Origin: Candidatus Ichthyocystis hellenicum
Lineage (GTDB): Bacteria > Pseudomonadota > Gammaproteobacteria > Burkholderiales > 2013Ark19i
Assembly: GCF_001460935.1 (NCBI RefSeq)
Contig: NZ_LN906597.1
Span: 2,085,385 to 2,149,384, forward strand
Length of the DNA: 64,000 bases
Direction: 5' to 3'
How positions within the stretch are numbered: position 1 is the stretch's first letter; every line of letters starts with the position of its first letter. Below the pieces are notes generated by a model. That model saw nothing but the letters and a program-made list of their open reading frames with translations, ran no database searches and was not told the DNA's origin. Shown piece by piece: positions 49,874 to 58,792 of this stretch. Position numbers and translations under genes: made by a program.

Positions 49874-50503
49874 TTATCGATTACCTGGTGGTTGCCGACG
49901 ACTATAATTCCTTTCCAGTCTACCCATCTCATGACTCCTAAAACAACCCGAGACTATGAAGATGCAAAGTAAAATCAGCGGAAGTACTATACCAAAAAAA
50001 ATAAGTAAGCTGTCACATTTTTTTTTGTCTTTTGTGCCTTCTTCACAAATCAACAACTGAACAAATGTTAATAGAATTATGCCTATTGTCACTAATAGAG
50101 AGACACAACCGGCAGCCTTAAGTGCAATAAGATTAATCTTCATTCTTTTGATTTTCATTTCTCCATGATGCCGCAATGCACGTGGGCTCATATTTTCGGT
50201 GGGTTCTCCGTTGATCGCAACTGTTTGCGATTGTGATAATGTCCGTAGTTCCATATCTTCAGCTGTTATTTCTTCTTCCATTGCACCGATTTCTTCTGGG
50301 ATACTAATAGCCATGTCTTCGTTTCTCGGAACATCAGAAGAAGTTCCTGCTTCTTCTCCTATTTCAAAACTATCGGCTTGTTCTGATTCTAGGGGAGCAA
50401 CACTAATATTATTGTGGTTACCTATCACAACTGTAATCTCCCTTACTGTGATACGCATGACTGATCGTGTGCGAACGGACAAAAAAGATACCATCTCCCC
50501 CAC
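49874..50503 (-). CDS. Two-helix hairpin protein, right arm of palindrome B
   Basis: 209 residues, mirrored twin of 47969-48598 with about a dozen to fifteen replacements, including VAPLES/VALLES, EEIGAME/EEIRAME, ELRTLSQSQT kept, MKINLIALK/MKIDLIALK and GTKDKKKC/GTQDRKKC. Loop Cys pair kept. Alternative start GTG 50428. Confidence 0.78.
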   Translation of the reverse strand: MGEMVSFLSVRTRSVMRITVREITVVIGNHNNISVAPLESEQADSFEIGEEAGTSSDVPRNEDMAISIPEEIGAMEEEITAEDMELRTLSQSQTVAINGEPTENMSPRALRHHGEMKIKRMKINLIALKAAGCVSLLVTIGIILLTFVQLLICEEGTKDKKKCDSLLIFFGIVLPLILLCIFIVSGCFRSHEMGRLERNYSRRQPPGNR

Positions 50504-51159
50504 AGAGTAGCGGAAATTTAAGTATGTTATGAGTTATATTTTATTAAGTCTCATTATAACTTTTTCTCCTAATGGCAGTTAAACCTGATAACGATGTTTT
50601 GTACCCTTGGCTTAATGGTGTCATAGGTGCGCGCGTCCGATGTTGTATGTTCGCAATATTGGTGAACGAAGCATGTATATTACGCACCCATAATTTATGT
50701 GCTGATTACGAGTATAGCAATGATTTTAATGATTATTGTTCATAAAATGAATGTTACCATTGTATAGGATTGTGATAATTTAATACAAGTAATTTTATAC
50801 CGATAGCTGTGTAATAATTATTTTATTTTTTATCAAACACAGCATTGATTATTTTGACAAAAACTATCTACATCGCTATCTATAGTGCTATGATCTTGTT
50901 GAGGATTGGATGGATAACGCAGTTTTGTTGATAAGTAGGTCATTAAGTACTTAGCATGATTTTTTATTGGGTTATTATGTTTCATAATATATTTTTATTG
51001 CGGTAAAAGTTGACTTTTAGCTGATTAATTACCTAATGGTGGGATTTGATCTGTGTAATCATTTGAGCAAACGTTGGCGCGTATCTGGTTTTACTATGAT
51101 GTTTTGCGGTAACAAAAAACTGTGTGGATATGGTATTCCACGAAGAAAGCTTATGGTCT
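50504..51159. repeat. Direct copy of palindrome-B arm, noncoding part
   Basis: 50521-51768 repeats the right arm in the same orientation, beginning TATGTTATGAGTTAT immediately after the previous copy's GGAAATTTAAG. The noncoding part shows few changes from 49237-49873. Confidence 0.88.
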
Positions 51160-51750
51160 TTATCGATTACCTGGTGGTTGCCGACGACTATAATTCCTTT
51201 CCAGTCTACCTATCTCATGACTCCTAAAACAACCCGAGACTATGAAGATGCAAAGTAAAATCAGCGGAAGTACTATACCAAAAAAAATAAATAAGCTGTC
51301 ACATTTTTTTCTGTCTTGTGTGCCTTCTTCACAAATCAACAACTGAACAAATGTTAATAGAATTATGCCTGCTGTCACTAATAGAGAGACACAACCGGCA
51401 GCCTTAAGTGCAATAAGATCAATCTTCATTCTTTTGATTTTCATTTCTCCATGACGCCGCAATGCACGTGGGCTTGTATTTTCGGTGTTTGCTCCGTTGA
51501 TCTCAACTGTTATTGTTTCTTCTTCCATTGCACTGATTTCTCCTGGGGTACCAATAGCTATGTCTTCGTTTCTCGGAACATCAGAAGAAGTTCCTGCTTC
51601 TTCTCCTATTTCAAAACTATCGGCTTGTTCTGATTCTAGGGGAGCAACACTAATATTATTGTGGTTACCTATCACAACTGTAATCTCCCTTACTGTGATA
51701 CGCATGACTGATCGTGTGCGAACGGACAAAAAAGATACCATCTCCCCCAC
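51160..51750 (-). CDS. Two-helix hairpin protein, direct copy
   Basis: 196 residues. Same plan as 49874-50503, but the central acidic part is of the shorter type seen at 982-1572 (SAMEEETITVEINGANTEN, no ELRTLSQSQ block), although the N-terminal part matches the 209-residue copies. It is thus a mosaic of both types. Helices and Cys pair (LICEEGTQDRKKC) kept. Alternative start GTG 51675. Confidence 0.78.
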   Translation of the reverse strand: MGEMVSFLSVRTRSVMRITVREITVVIGNHNNISVAPLESEQADSFEIGEEAGTSSDVPRNEDIAIGTPGEISAMEEETITVEINGANTENTSPRALRRHGEMKIKRMKIDLIALKAAGCVSLLVTAGIILLTFVQLLICEEGTQDRKKCDSLFIFFGIVLPLILLCIFIVSGCFRSHEIGRLERNYSRRQPPGNR

Positions 51751-51770
51751 AGAGTAGCGGAAATTTAAAT

Positions 51771-51911
51771 CGACTGTATCGTGAAATAAACGAGAAAGAT
51801 GTTAACACTGCACTAGGGAAGATAATACCACTACCATTACAAAAACACATTTTATCTACAACAACATCGCCAAATTTTAGATTGTACTTTCCAGCGTACT
51901 ATACATTATAA
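51771..51911 (+). pseudogene. 3' remnant of an unknown gene
   Basis: Directly after the repeat border the plus frame reads NRLYREINEKDVNTALGKII, then PLPLQKHILSTTTSPNFRLYFPAYYTL and TAA. Amino-acid use looks like real protein, and no start exists before the border apart from codons inside the antisense of the hairpin gene. Probably the end of a gene cut by the repeat insertion. Confidence 0.45.
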
Positions 51912-51938
51912 TCTTTTTTATTGTCATTGTCTCCACAA

Positions 51939-52198
51939 ATGGAAGCACATAGACATCGAAATATCTTGCATCTGAGTGGTACTGTTGCTCCTTTTTTAAA
52001 TATAGGTGAAAATGAGCTGCTGCTTGTAATTGGAATTATGGTTGATGATGTGGTCAGTATTGCCAGGAAAGATAGAATTGTATTAGATGCTTCTGTAATG
52101 GATGGTATATTGAGGACGTAGCTGCTAATGTGATCCTGGGTAGTTCTTTCGACAACAGAGCTCTGTTGTCAATGGTTGTTGATGCTCGCAGGAAATGA
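51939..52198 (+). pseudogene. Frameshifted paralogue of the 107-residue gene
   Basis: ATG 51939 reads MEAHRHRNILHLSG, FLNIGENELLLVIGIMVDDVVSIARKDRIVL, then after DGI the match moves to the next frame (EDVAANVILGS..FDNRALLSMVVDARRK, TGA 52196). It parallels 52594-52917: FLNMSESELRNTIRLMADDVISIARDDGIVL, GDLAANVLHG, NNRALLLRVVNSRR. One base is missing near 52110. Confidence 0.7.
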
Positions 52199-52593
52199 AT
52201 ATTGTGGGTAAAATTAATGATGTTAATTATTGCTTGATGCCTTGTGATTTACTAGTGGTTTTTTCCGAGACCACTGTCATAGTTTGAGCGATGAATTGTA
52301 GAAAGATAGTGTGAGTTAATGGCATTTCTCCTGACATTCGGTAAAATTGGATTTCTGATATAAAAAGAAGTGAACTCAAGGCTGATAATAGGGGCTTAAT
52401 AGTAAGGACTACAATTAACCTGGTATTGGCTTTTACCAAAATTTTGTCATGATCACTGTATAATTATTCCGGTATTATAGCTGATGGATTCCATACCATG
52501 TCTGATTCATTATTACCGTTATCAGAACGCTGCTACTTTAGTACTAGGAATATCACTGTTTGCTGTAGGGTCCTTGATTGTATGGACCACAAT
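52199..52593. other. Intergenic with a possible membrane-helix remnant
   Basis: At about 52524-52610 a plus frame reads LVLGISLFAVGSLIVWTTIQSRP then stop, like the C-terminal anchor of a lost protein. It has no joined start in frame, so it is only noted. Confidence 0.3.
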
Positions 52594-52917
52594 TCAATCG
52601 CGCCCATAATCTTCAGACCTACGGGAATTAACAACCCTTAACAGTAGAGCCCTATTGTTAATAGGTCTGCCATGCAATACGTTAGCAGCCAAATCACCGA
52701 CTATAGCATCAAATATATCCTCACTCATATCAGGATTTAGCACAATTCCATCATCCCTAGCAATACTGATCACATCATCAGCCATAAGTCTAATGGTATT
52801 TCTTAACTCACTCTCACTCATATTTAAAAAAGAAGCAACACGATCACTTCGTTGTGAGGTAGTGAAGCCACCATGATCACCATCTAAGGAAGAATCAAAA
52901 TCTGCACCCTGCACCAC
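52594..52917 (-). CDS. Small soluble hypothetical protein
   Basis: 107 residues from GTG 52917. Predicted helical: FLNMSESELRNTIRLMADDVISIARDDG then DAIVGDLAANVLHGRPINNRALLLRVVNSRR. No membrane segment. The frame is open a further 35 codons upstream with protein-like sequence (LIRGEQAQHQNVRRGREG) but without a start, so the gene may be 5'-truncated. A frameshifted copy lies at 51939-52198 in opposite orientation. Family not recognised. Confidence 0.5.
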   Translation of the reverse strand: MVQGADFDSSLDGDHGGFTTSQRSDRVASFLNMSESELRNTIRLMADDVISIARDDGIVLNPDMSEDIFDAIVGDLAANVLHGRPINNRALLLRVVNSRRSEDYGRD

Positions 52918-53195
52918 ATTTCGCGCTGCATAATGACCTTCTCTACCTCTTCGTACGTTTTGATGTTGTGCTTGTTCACCTCGTATAAGGTTTTTTAAGA
53001 ATATGGCATAATTTATCTTCAGTTTGCATTAATCCATAATATATACAAGAACATGACGGAGGGTAGATGCTATCATTCCCAAGCACACTGATCCTGATCA
53101 TACTTACACATCCTAATTCTGTACTCTACGTTGAAGCCATAAAAGGATAAACGCCGTCTGATAGTATCACAGTAACTAAAATTTAGTAAGGCAAC

Positions 53196-54125
53196 TTACT
53201 TTCCATCAATACATGATGTTAGTTTTCTCGTTAGGTGTTCTAATGAGGAAGCAACTATTTTTCCCACAAAATCTCTTTCATAATCATTGACTTCATTGCT
53301 AGCAAGTAAGACAGGTCTATTTTGTAGCAGAAAATTACTGATATTTTCTTTTAGGAGGTCTTTAGACTGTGAGATAAATTTATCTATCTCCTCAGTACTT
53401 GTTTCAGGTTTACAAAAATTTTCTAAGCATTGTTTTGGGGGTAATAATTTTTTCAGTGAATCTAATAACTTGTTTGTTGTAGAATTCAAAATAAGAAGAA
53501 GCTCATTAGAGGTTTCATAAAATATCATGTGTCCTAAAAATGTACTAAATATAAACGAGGCAACACATTCCTTGTTTTGTGCCACATTACTAAAAAATAT
53601 ATCGATGGATTTTGATGTAATGATCTTATCCTGTTCTTTCATAAAATCATTATATAGATCCAAAAACGCATCAAACACTGATGGGGTTATAGAACTTTTC
53701 AGGTCTTTAAGTTCTTCCTTAGCATATTTTTTATATGTTTCTCTGTAAAAACACCTGATTTGACGAGATATATATTCACGTAATTTTCCAATTTCACGTC
53801 CTTTAGCTTTAGGAATAATTGGTACAGTTATTGAATTAATTTCACTAACTGTAATGATTTCCCTTTCTTCCATTTTTACTAGATTACGTACCTTACTTTC
53901 AACATGGTTATCTATGAAACGTATAAGTACATTTTTAGCATTTACAAATGGATGAGCTGCGAATGATTCTGATATTCTACGAAAAAATAATTCTTTTTCC
54001 TCTGAAGATCCTAAATGTAGTTTGAACAATTTTTGAGCAAAAAACCCTAGTAATTCATTAATAAGTGATCGAAACTGAATATCGACCTCCAATCTCCATT
54101 TTTTATAGCTAGGAATGCATTTCAT
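53196..54125 (-). CDS. Soluble helical protein, possible relative of the 609-residue protein
   Basis: 309 residues, Lys/Glu/Leu-rich, no helix of membrane type. The part LIRFIDNHVESKVRNLVKMEE ... TVPIIPKAKGREIGKLREYIS follows the module pattern of 2893-4722 (LIRIFMQYYLSVRDKF ... LPLPK). The frame is open upstream to about 54218 (DENEHKRCGLHEGEIYKTSPSD) with no start codon, and ends at the border of the repeated leader at 54.24 kb, so the 5' end is probably missing. Function unknown. Confidence 0.6.
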   Translation of the reverse strand: MKCIPSYKKWRLEVDIQFRSLINELLGFFAQKLFKLHLGSSEEKELFFRRISESFAAHPFVNAKNVLIRFIDNHVESKVRNLVKMEEREIITVSEINSITVPIIPKAKGREIGKLREYISRQIRCFYRETYKKYAKEELKDLKSSITPSVFDAFLDLYNDFMKEQDKIITSKSIDIFFSNVAQNKECVASFIFSTFLGHMIFYETSNELLLILNSTTNKLLDSLKKLLPPKQCLENFCKPETSTEEIDKFISQSKDLLKENISNFLLQNRPVLLASNEVNDYERDFVGKIVASSLEHLTRKLTSCIDGK

Positions 54126-54465
54126 ATCAGATGGTGATGTTTTATATATCTCTCCCTCATGTAATCCACACCTCTTATGCTCATTTTCATCAATTATAGA
54201 GAGGAATTTGATCTTATATTAATTATACTAACCTATGCTCCTATAATTTATTTCATTTCTTAAATATGGAGACCTTTATTTTTCCTAGTCATAATACCTT
54301 TCTTTCTCAACATGATGGATTTAACAGTGGCCCCATAAAACTATTTAATATTTGCGCGCATAAAAAATTACTGCATCTCTTTCGATTTCAGAATACGATG
54401 ACACTCGCTGATGAGCAAACGCAATATCACTGTTATATTGATGTATGTAGAGGGGAGAAAGCGTA
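54126..54465. other. Leader region of 54466, repeated downstream
   Basis: 54332-54465 is repeated at 56522-56656. A 66-codon frame (54266-54466) ends with TAATG overlapping the next start; its last 22 codons (MTLADEQTQYHCYIDVCRGEKA) are kept in both copies and could be a coupled leader peptide. Confidence 0.45.
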
Positions 54466-55089
54466 ATGCAAGTGAGTAACTGCACAGTTGTTGAACCAGA
54501 AGAAATCGTCTCCATAGATGTTGATCCAGAAGCATCATACGAGGTCACTACAGAAATAAATGACCCAACCGAGCCTGAAACAGGACCATCGCAATTGAGT
54601 GCGCTGATCCCCTGTGAATCCGGAGTAGACGCTTGTACCGATATTATTCAAAAAGATTCCGGCATACCAAAAAAAATTGAGAGAGTGGTAGCCAACCCAA
54701 ATCTCCTTCGAGAACCACCCCGAGAACCACCTATCAACAATCGCAATGTATACCGACCAGCCTTCAACCCGAACTATAATATCTGGATTAGGAATATTAG
54801 GAATTTCGCTTTCTATCATATGGATGAATTGATTAAAACGTTTTCTTTATTTCTTGTATTGCTTGTGCCTGTAACAGCATTTTCTATTAGTATCTTTCCT
54901 ATAAGTACCTATTGTAAAGAACTGTCAAACCCATTAGCAGGGAAATTGAAGAGTGATCCCTGCAGCAACTCGGTTTTAGTCGCCATTGCGTTGGCAATGA
55001 CCTTTATTCTTGTGAGTATTACATTTTTATATTGTTTAAAAAAAATCATCCTTAGAATGTATCCACAACCACAAATTCAGCACCGATAG
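54466..55089 (+). CDS. Two-helix hairpin protein, 207-residue type
   Basis: Strong ribosome site GAGGGGAG, 7-8 nt before ATG. Acidic N-terminus (VEPEEIVSIDVDPEAS, EINDPTEPETG), Pro-rich basic part (REPPREPPINNRNVYRP), helices about 124-146 and 169-191, loop with Cys150 and Cys166 (STYCKELSNPLAGKLKSDPC), basic tail MYPQPQIQHR. Relative of 56657-57499, in direct orientation 2.2 kb downstream with shared 5' leader and 3' flank. Confidence 0.78.
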   Translation: MQVSNCTVVEPEEIVSIDVDPEASYEVTTEINDPTEPETGPSQLSALIPCESGVDACTDIIQKDSGIPKKIERVVANPNLLREPPREPPINNRNVYRPAFNPNYNIWIRNIRNFAFYHMDELIKTFSLFLVLLVPVTAFSISIFPISTYCKELSNPLAGKLKSDPCSNSVLVAIALAMTFILVSITFLYCLKKIILRMYPQPQIQHR

Positions 55090-55382
55090 AACTACATCAT
55101 CTTATAGTTTTTTTCCGAATCAAACCTATAACAGTCTAAATCAAACTAGATAAGCATGCGAAACAAAACCATGCATTGATGAATATTTACTTGGATTGAG
55201 ATATAATTTGTTCGCTTATTGACCGACAACATTACACAAACTTATGATCACATAACTTATGTTACCTCTGAAGCACACAATAGACCTTTATATTTCCTTC
55301 TTACACCCTCTTTGCCTTAGCATAGTAGATTTAACAATAATCCTAAAGAATTATTCAAGAAGCCATCGATATTAGAAGCACT

Positions 55383-56657
55383 TTGCTTATGATAATCGAT
55401 CAACACCACAATAATCCTAAAGAATTACATAAGTTATTTTTGAAAATCGACCCATCACTAGCATCAAGAGACGACTATATTTCAACAAAGGAATTGAAAT
55501 CTCTTCTAGCAAAGCTAGGCTATCCAGAATCAGATAAAAGTCAAATAACTGTACATACAACAGACTTGTTGTTGCTACCTACGCTCCAATCTTTGCAAAA
55601 TATAGTTTTTCAGCAAGAAAGAAGAGAGGAAAGACTGAAAAGCCTGGTTTCCTCTCTCAACAAAAAGGAATTAAGGAAAAAACAACAATCATTAGATAAA
55701 ACCAAAGGATTTGCCCATGCATGCGGAGCTGTAGCTTCAATTGTAAGCGCATTAGAAGAACAATGTAATAACCAAGGCCTCAAATTAACCGCTAACTTCG
55801 ATGATCAAGAGATTAACCGTGAACTAGGATGCGACCTGGAAGAACTACATAAATGCAAACTGGAGGCAATGAGCGATAAGTCATCTTGGGAATTAAAAGA
55901 AGAAGCATGGCGGAGCTGGGGTAAAATTTTACTGGTCTTGCTGCTTGATACATTACCACTAGAAGATGATATAAGAAGTGGGTTGCTAGAAGATGCAATA
56001 GATGCCAGTGAAAACAGCGCCGCAACAAATTGCCCCTTAGAAACAATAGCAACGATTGTCAAGCAAATACTCAAACTTCAGCATAAAACATCTTCTCAAG
56101 ATTGCGAAGTTAGTCTAAGCGAATGCCTAACAAAGTTGGGAAGCAAACTGTACCACACAAGAAGAGCCCAAGAGAAAGACACCTCGCTATCTTGGAGTGA
56201 ACGCTTTGGCCAGAGCCTTCTAGGAAGAACTGTTCTGCATTACCTTCACTCATTAAGCGCTATAGCAAATGTGATCAGCACCGAAGCAAGAGCACAAGCA
56301 GGAGGAAAAGAACTTAAAGCCTATAGATCATACTTCCACAGAAATCTGGATTATCTGCAATCCATGCTCCCCCCCAACCTGGCAAATAAAGTTGAGATCA
56401 GAGTTAAAACCACAAACTGGGATCAAGCAAGAAAAGAAGTACAAAGATTTGTTGACTGGAATAATGATCTAGACAAAAGGTTAGCTCAAGAGGGAGAGAA
56501 AGCAAGCTCTTCAGCCCTAGTCCCCATAAAACTATTTAATATTTGCGCGCATAAAAAATTACTGCATCTCTTTCGATTTCAGAATACGATGACACTCGCT
56601 GATGAGCAAGCGCAATATCACTGTTATATTGATGTATGTAGAGGGGAGAAAGCGTAA
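55383..56657 (+). CDS. EF-hand/S100-like start, chimeric 3' end
   Basis: 424 residues, soluble. Residues 14-46 (ELHKLFLKIDPSLASRDDYISTKELKSLLAKLGY across the loop) resemble an EF-hand helix-loop-helix; the loop D23-E37 is 15 residues, longer than the canonical 12 and closer to the 14-residue S100 type, with ISTKEL at its end. The middle is helical, with charged repeats (ERREERLKSL, KELRKKQQSL) and WSERFGQSLLG. From about residue 381 (PIKLFNICAHKK) the protein is the translated leader of the hairpin gene, so the true C-terminus has been replaced. TTG 55383 or ATG 55389. Its TAA overlaps the ATG of 56657 (TAATG). Confidence 0.55.
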   Translation: MLMIIDQHHNNPKELHKLFLKIDPSLASRDDYISTKELKSLLAKLGYPESDKSQITVHTTDLLLLPTLQSLQNIVFQQERREERLKSLVSSLNKKELRKKQQSLDKTKGFAHACGAVASIVSALEEQCNNQGLKLTANFDDQEINRELGCDLEELHKCKLEAMSDKSSWELKEEAWRSWGKILLVLLLDTLPLEDDIRSGLLEDAIDASENSAATNCPLETIATIVKQILKLQHKTSSQDCEVSLSECLTKLGSKLYHTRRAQEKDTSLSWSERFGQSLLGRTVLHYLHSLSAIANVISTEARAQAGGKELKAYRSYFHRNLDYLQSMLPPNLANKVEIRVKTTNWDQARKEVQRFVDWNNDLDKRLAQEGEKASSSALVPIKLFNICAHKKLLHLFRFQNTMTLADEQAQYHCYIDVCRGEKA

Positions 56658-57499
56658 TGCAAGTGAGTAACTGCACAGTTGTTGAACCAGAAGAAATCGT
56701 CTCCATAGATGTTGATCCAGAAGCATCAGACGAGGTCACTACAGAAATAAATGACCCCGAGCCTGAAACAGGACCATCGCAATTGAGTGCGCTGATCCCC
56801 CGTGAATCCGGAGTAGACGCTTGTACCGATATTATTCAAAAAGATTCCGGCACACCAAAAAAGCAAGTGAGTAACTGCGCAGTTGTGAGTAACTGCGCAG
56901 TTGTTGAACCAGAAGAAATCGTCTCCATAGATGTTGATCCAGAAGCATCAGACGAGGTCACTACAGAAATAAATGACCCCGAGCCTGAAACAGAACCATC
57001 GCAATTGAGTGCGCTGATCCCCCGTGAATCCGGAGTAGACGCTTGTACCGATATTGCTCAAAAAGATTCCGGCACACCAAAAAAAATTGAGAGAGTGGTA
57101 GCCAACCCAAATCTCCTTCGAGAACCACCCCGGGAACCACCTATCAACAATCGCAATGTATACCGACCAGCCTTCAACCCGAACTATAATATCTGGATTA
57201 GGTATATTAGGCATTTCGCTCTCTATCATATAGATTTATTGATTGAAGTGTTTTCTTTCTCTCTTGTGTTCCTTGTGCCTATAACAGCATTTTCTATTAG
57301 TATCATTCCTATGAGTACCTATTGTAAAGAACAGTCAAACTCATTAGCAGAGAAATTGAATAGGGATCCCTGCAGAAACTCGATTTTAGTCGCCATTGCG
57401 TTGGCAATGACCTTTATTCTTGTGAGTATTACATTTTTATATTGTTTAAAAAAAATCATCCTTAGAATGTATCCACAACCACAAATTCAGCACCGATAG
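56657..57499 (+). CDS. Two-helix hairpin protein with duplicated acidic domain
   Basis: 280 residues. Same family as 54466-55089, but the acidic N-terminal block of about 68-74 residues (QVSNC..VEPEEIV ... DSGTPKK) is duplicated in frame, with a further short repeat VSNCAVVSNCAVV at the join. Helices (about 197-219 and 242-264), loop Cys pair (TYCKEQ..RDPC) and tail MYPQPQIQHR are kept. Ribosome site GAGGGGAG. Translationally coupled (TAATG) to the upstream chimera. Confidence 0.78.
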   Translation: MQVSNCTVVEPEEIVSIDVDPEASDEVTTEINDPEPETGPSQLSALIPRESGVDACTDIIQKDSGTPKKQVSNCAVVSNCAVVEPEEIVSIDVDPEASDEVTTEINDPEPETEPSQLSALIPRESGVDACTDIAQKDSGTPKKIERVVANPNLLREPPREPPINNRNVYRPAFNPNYNIWIRYIRHFALYHIDLLIEVFSFSLVFLVPITAFSISIIPMSTYCKEQSNSLAEKLNRDPCRNSILVAIALAMTFILVSITFLYCLKKIILRMYPQPQIQHR

Positions 57500-57628
57500 A
57501 ACTACATCATCTTATAGTTTTTTTCCGAATCAAACCTATAACAGTCTAAATCAAACTAGATAAGCATGCGAAACAAAACCATGCATTGATGAATATTTAC
57601 TTGGATTGAGATATAATTTGTTCGCTTA

Positions 57629-58792
57629 TTGACCGACAACATTACACAAACTTATGATCACACGCCACCGTTGGTAGCAAATGAGACGGGAATAGTTAGA
57701 AATGAAACTGCACTAAAAAATATTGAAGTTAGGATTAATCTATCTCAGTTAGTGATGATTAGGGAGAGATTGTGTCCGATGAACGTTACTCTGGAGCAAG
57801 ATTGTTTCAATAGACCAGATGTTCTTGAACTTTTTCTAGCACAAGATATTGCTCCGTTTGTTTTGTCAGAAGTAGTGTGTGATGAGGTGCTGTCATCCAT
57901 TGAGGTTGTTACTGCTATAGGGAGTTCAAGTAGAAAGAGATACCTGGAAAATTGCAAAAATCCTGAGCATAATTTTGCCTTTTCTGGGGCGAAATCTGCG
58001 TCCACAAAAAATAAAGTTAGACGATATCGGCCTGTCAACATTGCTCTTGTGTCTGATGGAGTAAATACTACCGAATCAACCCCCCTTCCAGGCATTACTG
58101 TTACTTCTGCCAAATGTTTTCGTCAGTATGGAGATCTGTTGGGTAATTTCTGCCGCGATGAGACCCATAACACAGAAAGTGTGATTTGTAAGGAAAATTT
58201 ACCTAAGAACTTGCGTGAATGTGTAGAGGGAAGCCGAGTAGGTTACCAACTTGGACAGTTGGCTCCTGGATCAAAGGTTATGGATCTGAGGGCAGTTTTT
58301 TACCAAACAACGAGAGGCAAATCTATGGTTCGGCAATTGTCCGAGACTAATGTTTTGGCTTCTATCAATGCTGTTTTAGAGCAGTCTTCCGATGATAGAC
58401 CTTCTTCAATTTATATTGTTGCGCCTTTAGAGCAAATGACAGAATGTTACTTCAATACTCCTGCTATGGCTCGAGCTGTGCAACAGGCAAGGAGGGAGGG
58501 GATAAAGATCTTTGGGCAGGTTCCCACTTTTGGTATGAATATGTTTCCTCTAGGAGTTAGAGAGGTTATTTCTATTGAAGAAGCACTGGAAGTTGAAACT
58601 AGTTTGGGCTTTACTACAACAACAGAAATTGCAACTACAGGTGTTTCTATAACCACTGAAGCCCAAACAACAGAACCTACTATTGCATCTACTGAAGGAG
58701 CAACTACAGTAAAAGTTACTACTGCCTCTACGGAAATTGCTACTACAACTGCAGATGTTCCTACAACTACGGAATTAGAGGATTTCTCATAA
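57629..58792 (+). CDS. vWA-like Thr-rich protein, truncated at both ends
   Basis: 387 residues from TTG 57629. The first 11 residues come from the 3' flank of the hairpin gene (also present at 55228-55260); from PPLVANETG on it matches residues 155-490 of the 23615-25228 product (about 60% by eye), including CPMNVTLEQDCFNRP, VNIALVSDGVN, SSIYIVAP and AREGIKIFGQV-type helix-strand, followed by a Thr stalk. It lacks the N-terminal 150 residues and hydrophobic segment. The 3' end is also cut: at about 58780 it meets the tail-to-tail gene 58767-59582. Expression is doubtful; could be a donor sequence. Confidence 0.6.
   Translation: MTDNITQTYDHTPPLVANETGIVRNETALKNIEVRINLSQLVMIRERLCPMNVTLEQDCFNRPDVLELFLAQDIAPFVLSEVVCDEVLSSIEVVTAIGSSSRKRYLENCKNPEHNFAFSGAKSASTKNKVRRYRPVNIALVSDGVNTTESTPLPGITVTSAKCFRQYGDLLGNFCRDETHNTESVICKENLPKNLRECVEGSRVGYQLGQLAPGSKVMDLRAVFYQTTRGKSMVRQLSETNVLASINAVLEQSSDDRPSSIYIVAPLEQMTECYFNTPAMARAVQQARREGIKIFGQVPTFGMNMFPLGVREVISIEEALEVETSLGFTTTTEIATTGVSITTEAQTTEPTIASTEGATTVKVTTASTEIATTTADVPTTTELEDFS

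Larger units (their letters stand above)
47952..50521. repeat. Spacer-less palindrome B, about 1.28-kb arms
   Basis: Axis at 49236/49237 in AACATACGTATGTT. Mirrored genes 47969-48598 and 49874-50503 are offset by one base, so the arms differ by about one small indel. Outer ends are GCGGAAATTTAA. A direct copy of the right arm follows at 50521-51768. Confidence 0.92.

Noticed and set aside
52500..52610. Gene ending in a membrane helix at 52.5 kb
   Set aside because: The hydrophobic frame has no start and the nearby ATG (52499) is in another frame; at most a remnant.
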